Shown here piece after piece: positions 56,969-64,000 of a stretch of DNA of 64,000 bases. The notes below the pieces were generated by a model that was given only the letters and a program-made list of their open reading frames with translations, did no database searches and was not told the origin of the DNA. Position 1 is the first letter of the stretch. Every line of letters starts with the position of its first letter. Source of the DNA: Mercurialis annua (Eukaryota > Streptophyta > Magnoliopsida > Malpighiales > Euphorbiaceae); assembly GCF_937616625.2 (NCBI RefSeq), contig NC_065571.1:43802651-43866650 (forward strand). The letters are read 5' to 3'. Position numbers and translations under genes: made by a program.

Positions 56969-57900
56969 TATAATATCGTGTCACAGACAAGTTCATTGTT
57001 GGCATATTTAATAAAGATTAAAAAAATAATAATATATTTTCAAGATTTGAAAATTATGATATATGTAACCAACACTTAAAGTTATAGGTCGATAAATATA
57101 TTTTGTCTTTCATTTAAATAAGTATTATAACTAGAGTCAAATGTTCTCTACAAAAAATGAGAATAGGGGACCAAAATATTTTAGTGGTCTTCAAAAATTA
57201 GAATTCAATAAAAATAGGGACCTTTAAAAAACTTAGTCTCCAATTCTTCTATTACAATACTAATGGGGACGGAATTTCATATTCATTATGTAATAAAAAC
57301 CTAATTAGAATATGGGATTAAATTGCTAAATTATCTAATATTGAATCAGAATTTAAATTGAATAAAGATTAATAAATTATATATAATTATAGACACCTAT
57401 TTTTCGGACATATAAAAAGCGATAAGAGACCAAAACATCTAATGATGATTTCCAAAAAAATTTGTCTAGGTGGCGAGCTATCGATCCATTTGTTTGAATT
57501 TAAGAAGGCGTGATCAGTGCGGAGTTGCAAACTTGAAGGATTGGAACGTAATTGGCTATAAATAATTTATAAAAACTTAAAGAGATTGTGATCAAAGTCT
57601 AAAAAAAATTTGAGTAATTGTAATATATTATAAATTTATGGCTAATTTGCAAGTTTGACGAGTTAAATTGACTATACTTAGATTCTAAGGGTCCCATAAG
57701 CCAATTTTAACACTTCTGGACAACAAAAATAACTTTTAACCTATTTTATATAACACACATTGATTAATATGAATTTTAATTAATTAATCCTAATGATAAT
57801 TGTAAAAGCTAATCCTAATCCTAAAACTCTATCATTTCACACATTTTCACATGTATATCTACAACTCTAACTAATAGACTTTTAACATAACTTAGACTCT
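56969..57900. other. AT-rich spacer
   Basis: No supported ORF, RNA gene or repeat end. Confidence 0.5.
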
Positions 57901-58511
57901 AGATAACCCTAGGCTACCTCTAATCACTATAAATAGGACTCTAGGACAGCCTAGTTAAGTGTCGGACCAGTGGAACCAGTATGTATAGGAATCAAAAATC
58001 AAACTCAAATTCTACTTGCCCTGGCTGAAACATCACACGCACCACACACGCTTCATAATCAATTCTAGTCAATCAAACAAACTTCCTACGGTTCAGTCAA
58101 TCAAGAACGCCCTACTGCGCATTGATCTGAAGATAGATTCCACATCCGGATCATTATACAACAAGCCGAGGACTCAAATCCGTACTTCTGAGGAACTAAT
58201 TATACTCTTTACCATTTTTTTTTTTATCGATTTACATGTTAGATTTGCCAAAATCTGTTGTTTAAATTGATAAATTGTTTTAAATGTTGCTTTTGATAGC
58301 TGTCATAACTGTTAATTTTGATGACTATGTCATGCTTATATTAGAAACATGCTTTTTAGGATGTTGCACATGTTTTAATCACTCTCACATGCCAGTTCTG
58401 ATCAGATTTGTAGGTCAATTCCCTTGAAATTCATCCTTCAATAAAATTTGTTTGAGTTCAAGAAAGTTTCTTCAATTAAAGTTTTAAGCTTTTTCTACAA
58501 CTGGCACCAAT
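57900..58511 (+). repeat. Probable right part of an older Tat-type LTR
   Basis: A TATA box (ACTATAAATAG, about 57927-57937) is followed by leader-like sequence. At 58502 comes TGGCACC, which looks like a CpG-decayed copy of the Tat primer site TGGCGCC. The younger Tat-type LTR starts nine bases later. The LTR's left end is not identifiable, so its extent is uncertain. Confidence 0.35.
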
Positions 58512-59769
58512 TGATGTAGTCTGCCTTCTTAATGGTAATTAACTTGCAAAATAAGGTAGATTGTTGATCGGATGGTGGTGTTCCAATGAGCACTCTGAGA
58601 CTTAAGTTAGTATTGAGTTTAAAAGAGTATTATTTTTATATTGTCAAATCTGTGTGTAGGTAATACCTCAAGTACTTTTATGGTGAGTATCGAGAAATAC
58701 CTTATAGAGTTGGAATAGAAATGTGATTCATATTCATCATATGAGTCCAAACAGAAAAGAGATTCATATTCAGTAAATTCCCATTTAAGAATGATTCTAA
58801 ATAGGATAGGGCTCCTAAATAGGAACATGGTTCAAATTAGGATAGCATCTTCAAGACCCATAAAATTTGTGTCTTCTAGAATTTATAGGGAACTGAGTTT
58901 ATATACGTAATCAAGATTTTCGACAAGATGTGTTAGATCTAATTACTGAGATCTACTGAATCCTACAGTCATTATTGAGACTGGATCTCTTGGATTGCCC
59001 TTGTCGGACGAGTCTTTTGTAACTAGGCTATAATTTTTTTGGGCGACTCTGGATTCACTTTATCGGACGAATTTCAATTTGAAATTCGATTTCCATCAAG
59101 TACAAAATATCATTCATTCTATGTCAGATGATTTTCTCTAACTATCATTATTGGACATCTGCGCAAGCTAATAGTTTACATCATAATTACAATGCCCATT
59201 ATTGATGGATACCGAATCCTATTGTAAGTATAATGGAGCCGAGTTGCAGGAGATCCACTCTCAGGTGATACCGGACTCCCCCTGAAGATCCGAAGATATG
59301 AAGGAGACGCCGAATCTCTTAAGATTCGGTGACATGTTAATAAAGACCGAATCCCACATGATCCGCCGAAAGCGCGTCGGGTCCGGGATTCGGGTAATCG
59401 ACTAAGTATGGAAATATTGTCCTATTCGGACACAAACACTACATATGGAAGGATAAGCTCTACTTTAGGAAGATAAGACTCTTATCAGATTAAGGTAGAA
59501 CACGACAAATCAGGAGAATCTCTACAATATTGCCGAATCCCTATAAAGTAGGATTCACCTTCCTAATACAACTCTACTAGGTATATTCGACTACTATAAA
59601 AGGAGCACGAGGTATGCCTAGAATCACAATTACATTCATATACTCAAAACGCTTCTCAAAGCTCTAAACTGACTTTAGCATCGGAGAGTTAATCGGACAA
59701 CCACCGTCCGGTTAGCTTCTACCCTGTTTTGCAGGTCATACTCACCGGTTCAGAAGGCAGACTCCATCA
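58512..59769 (+). repeat. 5' LTR of the Tat-type element (1258 bp)
   Basis: Starts TGATGTAGTCTGCCTTCT and ends AGAAGGCAGACTCCATCA. These 18-base ends are reverse complements except for one base, unusually long terminal inverted repeats for an LTR. A TATA box (TATAAAA, 59595-59601) lies about 170 bp before the end. Without the 3' LTR in view the left border rests on the inverted ends. Confidence 0.75.
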
Positions 59770-59771
59770 AT

Positions 59772-59789
59772 TGGCGCCGTCTGTGGGAA
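59772..59789 (+). promoter_or_regulatory. Primer-binding site of the Tat-type element
   Basis: TGGCGCCGTCTGTGGGAA starts two bases after the LTR. This string is the usual sequence at this position in plant Tat elements; its first ten bases match the 3' end complement of tRNA-Asp. Confidence 0.8.
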
Positions 59790-59844
59790 CAGCTTAACTA
59801 AACTTCAAAAAAAGGAGCTTTTCTGAACTCAAAAACAAATCTCA

Positions 59845-62334
59845 TTGAAGAAGATGACTTCTGAAAGAGTAAACCTGAAAGACAAACAACCAATGGACCC
59901 AAAAAGCACTCCGGAGATAATCAACGTGACGGAAGACGGGCTTCACAACTCCGGGAAAAAAAGCAATACCGGAGGGCCCTCTTTTTCAACACCCCAATAC
60001 CAAACTAATCCGATGAGGGGAAGCAACCCAATTGCTTTCAATCTGGGCACTGAAGAACAAGCACCAAACGTAGCAGCACAAGATCCACACAACGAAATAC
60101 TGAAAAAGATACTAGAATCAGTACAGGCAAATCTTGACAGATTGGCTAGCGAAGCCAAAAGAACAAACGACAGGCACGAAGAAACTATGAAAATCCTAAG
60201 GGAAAATTTCAGCCCTACAGCTCCCAGAAGAAGAGAAAGAACAGAAAACGCAAACCCAGGCCGACGAGAGACAAGGGCAGAAAACAATAAAAGCAAGGAA
60301 CCCCGAACCAGAGGGAATGGAGAAAGAAACGAAGCGAGAAACCAGCGAGAAAATAGAACCAGCGACGAGGAAAGTCCGAACAGAGACAAATCTAACGAGG
60401 AATCACCAGAGACACCCAGAAATGAGCACAACCAGGAGGACGCCCGGAGCGGTTTGAATTCAAAGAGAGACGAACGGAGGGAGAAGGAAAAAGAAGACGC
60501 CCCGCCAAGGAGCAAGCGGCAAGAAAGAGATGCAGGGAAAGAGCAAACTAAGAAAAAACACCAAGAAGGAGAGGGAGAATCGTCCGAGACACCCCAAAAA
60601 AGCAAGGCCACATATGTGGTGGAAGAAGATTTGGAAGAGAAGATCGCCAAAGCACTCAAAAAACTAAAATCTGAAGAATTGGATATAGACGATCTCAGGT
60701 TGAAAGGATCACCCCTCTTGCCCAAGATCATGGAGGAAACCATCCCACACAGCATGAAGCTACCGATCCTGCCAACTTTCAATGGGGAAGGAGACCCCCG
60801 AGACCATACTTCTAGGTTCACAGCGACCATGGGGCTACTCAGCGTATCAGACGCCATTCTCTGTAGGGTTTTCCCTACCACACTCACGGGCACGGCCCAG
60901 AGATGGTATAACAAATTAAAACCAGGCTCGATCAAAAGCTTCGCTTTGCTTTCAACAGAGTTCCTTAATAGATATCTCACAAACATCCCGGCTAAAACCA
61001 CTACCAGCATCCTGAGAGCCTGCATCCAAGAAGAAGGAGAAACCCTGCGAATCTACATCGAACGATTCAACAAGCAAGCTATGAAGATTGACAACCTGAA
61101 CGTCGACATGGCGATGGAGGCATTGCGAGAAGGGACGCGATTCGGAAAACTGGTGGACAAGCTACTAGTCAATAAGCCCACGACTTTCTCGAACTTAATG
61201 GGCATAGCCCAGAAATACTTCGAGTTAGACGAAGGGCGAAGGGCGATCCGTGGAAAGGAAGCAAAAGGAAAAGAGTCAAAAGAGAGATCCAAAGAAAAAA
61301 CCAAGTCCAGACCTGACGACAGGAGAGGAAGACCAGAGGAGAACAGACGATTCGCCCCCCAGACAAGATATGAATCGAGATATGATCCCAGAGATGACGA
61401 GGGTAACTTCACTCCGCTAAACACCAGCCGAACTAATGTCCTCATGTGGATCAAAGAAAACGTTAAAAACGTGGTATGGCCACCAAAGATGAAAGCAGAG
61501 GTAAGAGACACCAGAAAATACTGCAAGTTTCACGACGATTACGGACATGAAACGGATAGCTGCAGAGACTTAAAGGTCGAGATCGAAAGGATGATCGACA
61601 CAGGCGAGCTGAGGAAATTTGTGGCCCGAAAAGAGAAGAGCAATGACAAAGGAGAAAAAAGAAACAGAGAAGACAAGCCGAAAGAGAAAGAAGACGAGCG
61701 CCCATCCAAAATTTTGGGAACCATACACATGATTAACGGTGGAGGACATAGCAGCTCCACGATCAGGAGAAAGCAGAGGAAGGAAGTAATGAACATACGA
61801 GAAACTCACATGCCACCGGTGATCTTCGATGTAGAAGACTATGAACACGTCAAAGCACCCCACAACGATGCTTTGGTAGTGACTACTATCATTGAAAATT
61901 GGAACATGGAGCGAATCCTAATCGACGAAGGAAGCGCGGTAAACCTCATGACGAACGCAGCATACAAAATGCTTGGAGGAACGGCGTCAAGGGTACGCCG
62001 AGTCCCAATTCCGCTATCAGGACTCGGTGGCCCCTCCATCACTCCACTGGGAGCAGTCACCTTGGAAGTAATAATCGGCCCAGAAAGAGGAATAAACAAG
62101 AAAGTCATGTCACTATTTAACATAGTGGACATGGAATTGACATACAATGCCATCCTAGGAAGACCTTTCCTCCATGATTCGGCGGCAGTAACTAGCATAA
62201 GAGCGTTGGCAATGAAAGTACCAACCGAAAAGGGAGTAGTGACGCTGAGAGGAGACCAAGGAATAGCCAAGAAGTGTTATGACGAGTCAGTGGTGGATCT
62301 CCAAGAAAACAAGACCGAAAAGAAGGAAAAATAG
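59845..62334 (+). CDS. Gag-protease polyprotein of a Tat-type retrotransposon (829 aa)
   Basis: Capsid/nucleocapsid protein with a C-terminal aspartic protease. Residues 1-270 are disordered and highly charged (long Arg/Glu/Lys/Asn runs). The retrotransposon gag domain lies at about 300-430 (PILPTFNGEGDPRDHTSRF, then AQRWYNKLKPGSIKSFALLS). A basic stretch follows (about 470-520). A zinc-knuckle-like CKFHDDYGHETDSC is at about 558-571. The protease has ILIDEGSAVNLM (catalytic Asp about 693) and AILGRPFLH (about 770). The active-site triad is D-E-G rather than D-S/T-G; Tat elements often have D-N-G or D-G-G here, so activity is plausible. The frame is fully open and ends with TAG; there is no fused RT. 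The first ATG pair (MKKMTSERV) lies 74 bases after the primer site start. Confidence 0.9.
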   Translation: MKKMTSERVNLKDKQPMDPKSTPEIINVTEDGLHNSGKKSNTGGPSFSTPQYQTNPMRGSNPIAFNLGTEEQAPNVAAQDPHNEILKKILESVQANLDRLASEAKRTNDRHEETMKILRENFSPTAPRRRERTENANPGRRETRAENNKSKEPRTRGNGERNEARNQRENRTSDEESPNRDKSNEESPETPRNEHNQEDARSGLNSKRDERREKEKEDAPPRSKRQERDAGKEQTKKKHQEGEGESSETPQKSKATYVVEEDLEEKIAKALKKLKSEELDIDDLRLKGSPLLPKIMEETIPHSMKLPILPTFNGEGDPRDHTSRFTATMGLLSVSDAILCRVFPTTLTGTAQRWYNKLKPGSIKSFALLSTEFLNRYLTNIPAKTTTSILRACIQEEGETLRIYIERFNKQAMKIDNLNVDMAMEALREGTRFGKLVDKLLVNKPTTFSNLMGIAQKYFELDEGRRAIRGKEAKGKESKERSKEKTKSRPDDRRGRPEENRRFAPQTRYESRYDPRDDEGNFTPLNTSRTNVLMWIKENVKNVVWPPKMKAEVRDTRKYCKFHDDYGHETDSCRDLKVEIERMIDTGELRKFVARKEKSNDKGEKRNREDKPKEKEDERPSKILGTIHMINGGGHSSSTIRRKQRKEVMNIRETHMPPVIFDVEDYEHVKAPHNDALVVTTIIENWNMERILIDEGSAVNLMTNAAYKMLGGTASRVRRVPIPLSGLGGPSITPLGAVTLEVIIGPERGINKKVMSLFNIVDMELTYNAILGRPFLHDSAAVTSIRALAMKVPTEKGVVTLRGDQGIAKKCYDESVVDLQENKTEKKEK

Positions 62335-62968
62335 GAACGGAAAATGACCCATCATCGGTAACGACTTTATGTCCTACATGATGGCGTCAAATCTATCTTT
62401 AATATTTGTATGCCATCTTTTTATCAATAAAAGTCCAATTTTCCTACTATCTGATTAGCCAGACGAACCAATAAAGAAATAAAAATCAAGAACAGCAACG
62501 AATGATTAAATCAAAGATGAAAGAAGAAAAAATAAGTTAAAGATCAAACTCAAGAAAGGCAAAATCACCAAACAAGGCGAATCAAAACGAAAAGGCTAAT
62601 AGCCAAAGAAATGAGTTTAAATTAACTCAAGACAAAATCGCCAAACTAGGCAAATCGCCACAAAAGGCGGATAGCCAAGAAAAACGAGTTTAAATTAACT
62701 CAGAAAAGGCAAATCGCCAAAAAAGAGTTTAGATTAACTCAACACAAAAGATAAAGAGTTTAGATTAACTCGAAATAAAAACAAAAAGAGTTTAGATTAA
62801 CTCTATAAAAAGCAACGCCAAGAACAGGGTTTAGAATAACCCTCGAAGCAAGACAAGTACATAAATAAAAAATTAATATAAGGCAAAAGCGCACTTTCGA
62901 AGAAACACAGAAAATATATTCATGAATTGCGAATTACAAAATTCGTACAAGTACAATCAAAAGAAAAA
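62335..62968 (+). repeat. 3' spacer with palindromic GAGTTTA(G/A)ATTAACTC repeats
   Basis: Six near-perfect palindromes start at 62613, 62686, 62725, 62756, 62788 and 62827 (the last is GGGTTTAGAATAACCC). Between them are variants of AAATCGCCA and AAAAGGC. Spacing shrinks from about 73 to about 31 bp. Minisatellites in this part of Tat/Ogre elements are documented and can seed satellite DNA. Confidence 0.85.
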
Positions 62969-64000
62969 CTACTGGACACGGTCCTTAGATATCTTGACAA
63001 GAAGGTCACGGGCGATGGCCTGGGGATCCAACCCATTAACTCCAGAAAGATCAATATCAGGGTTCTGCTCCAGAAGTTTCCTCCCAATCGCAAGACGATA
63101 CTCGCTTATCAAAGCAGAATAAAAAGCTTTCGTATCCAGTAAACGAATGTGAAGACCTTCAACCTCCGACCTTAGCTTATCCCTCTCCCCACCAACAAGG
63201 GAATTGATTCGAATAAGCTCCTCGATCTCTTGAGTCAAGTCCTCGGTTTTCTTCTCGATCACTTTAACTTGGCGATCGTTAATCGCATCCTGCGCCTTAA
63301 GCTGCGCCAGAAGGGAATCATGCTCTTCCAAAGAGGCCTTCAATTTTGCCCTTTCAGACTCGGAAGTCGCCAAAAGAGAAGACAGACGCTCAACCTCCTC
63401 CTCGGCACACTGTCGGCGGTCGTTCAATACCAGAACAGATTGAAGAGCCTACAAACACCAGAAACAAACAAATAAGGAAACAACTGAATATAAAAAATAT
63501 AATATATTCAAGAAAGTAAGCACTTACAGAGAAACCATGAAAACAAGCCAGATCGGAAAGCTCCTGACCCGGCCTACCACAAAACCACGTGACATCATCA
63601 GGAATCGCCAAAGTTCGGATATATTCCGCTAGCACTCTAGGATTCAGCAAACTAGCAGGATCCTGACCTTCGACCCACTGCACCAAATCTGGAGCAGAAG
63701 AAGAGTTTCCAGGAAAACTCTCCCTCGATGGAGAACCATCGCCAACTCGACGTCTTTTCCTAGACGGAGAATCCAGGTCTCGACCCAGAGAAATCTCTCC
63801 CGAATCAGCAACAACCAGCCCCTCTGAAGTCACACCCCCAACTCCCCCCGAGACGGTAAATGATGCTAGAGGGGGAAGTAGCGACGGAACCGCCTCGTCA
63901 CCTACTGGATCAGCCAAGTCATCATCATCATCATCTACAACAATAACCTCACCACCCGCAGGCAACGCTATCTCAACGGGAGCTATGAGAATATCAACAG
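62969..64000 (-). CDS. Antisense ORF (aORF) of the Tat-type element, partial
   Basis: Two exons on the minus strand: 63528 to beyond 64000 (open to the edge) and 62969-63448, joined by a GT..AG intron (63449-63527, GTAAGT..TGTAG). The product begins in view as VDILIAPVEIALPAGGEVIV with an acidic run DDDDDD. A Ser/Arg-rich linker with SRKRRR (possible nuclear signal) follows, then DDVTWFCGRPGQELSDLAC. Exon 2 encodes a ~110-residue coiled coil (AEEEVERLSSLLATSESERA and onwards) and ends DLLVKISKDRVQ. This layout resembles 'putative gypsy-type transposon' proteins (PF04195) found antisense in plant Tat elements. The N-terminal domain lies outside the window. Function unknown. The frame is intact, so it may be expressed from its own promoter in or near the 3' LTR. 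Confidence 0.75.

Larger units (their letters stand above)
58512..64000 (+). mobile_element. Tat-type Ty3/gypsy element, gag-protease plus antisense ORF, no RT (continues past window)
   Basis: Order: 5' LTR (58512-59769), primer site TGGCGCCGTCTGTGGGAA (from 59772), gag-protease ORF (59845-62334), a 3' spacer with palindromic tandem repeats, then an antisense spliced ORF running off the window. In autonomous Tat/Ogre/Retand elements RT, RNase H and integrase lie between protease and the antisense ORF. Here only ~630 bp separate them and none of it is pol. I infer a non-autonomous derivative (TR-GAG-like) that kept the antisense gene. The 3' LTR is outside the window. Confidence 0.85.

Noticed and set aside
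59943..61025. 360-codon minus-strand ORF opposite the gag gene
   Set aside because: It is the mirror of the charged, purine-rich gag coding sequence: Ser/Leu/Phe-rich with no domain. The genuine antisense gene is at 62969-64000.

Overview
This window is nuclear DNA from a flowering plant, most likely a eudicot. It is AT-rich, has spliced genes with GT..AG introns, and carries a dense load of plant LTR retrotransposons, MITEs and tRNA-derived SINEs. The species cannot be named from the sequence. Only two protein-coding host genes look intact. One is a complete 15-exon nucleoporin NUP93 gene (34043-42052, +, 866 aa by my splice model). The other is a four-exon pollen-receptor-like kinase (PRK family) gene (about 50026-54525, +). 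Everything else is mobile-element sequence, gene relics, or unassigned AT-rich DNA.

Layout. 1-6825: internal region and 3' LTR of a Ty3/gypsy-type element; the window opens exactly on its tRNA-Met primer-binding site. That element had landed in a hAT transposase gene, whose 3' part lies at 6826-8802. 8803-13545: AT-rich DNA with a broken RPA70-like gene and a Mutator-type MITE. 13545-32842: a stack of related LTRs. A solo LTR sits inside an LTR fragment (13545-about 17690). After a copia relic, three levels are nested: LTR C (18258-32842) holds solo LTR B (20248-32352), which holds a full-length minus-strand element (21321-30673). Matching 5-bp target duplications mark the two inner insertions and the solo LTR. 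33206-33552: MITE, then a PPR relic, then NUP93. 42411-48000: a SINE split by a hAT-like element, a Stowaway-like MITE, and a decayed plant-mobile-domain (PMD) gene. 50026-54525: the PRK gene, with MITEs and a SINE in its last intron. 54911-56435: a Mutator-like element carrying fragments of two plastid-enzyme genes. 58512-64000: the 5' part of a Tat-type element with gag-protease and an antisense ORF but no reverse transcriptase between them.

The most unusual biology is in the LTR family of the first 33 kb. Its members have very long LTRs (about 2.4-2.7 kb) and purine-rich internal regions without recognisable pol. The best-preserved copy has near-identical LTRs, so it moved recently, yet encodes only one ORF that I do not recognise. 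Several short inverted repeats sit at the same relative place in diverged copies, which suggests selected DNA or RNA structure. The Tat-type element at the right edge and the gene-capturing Mutator-like element are further non-autonomous elements of interest.
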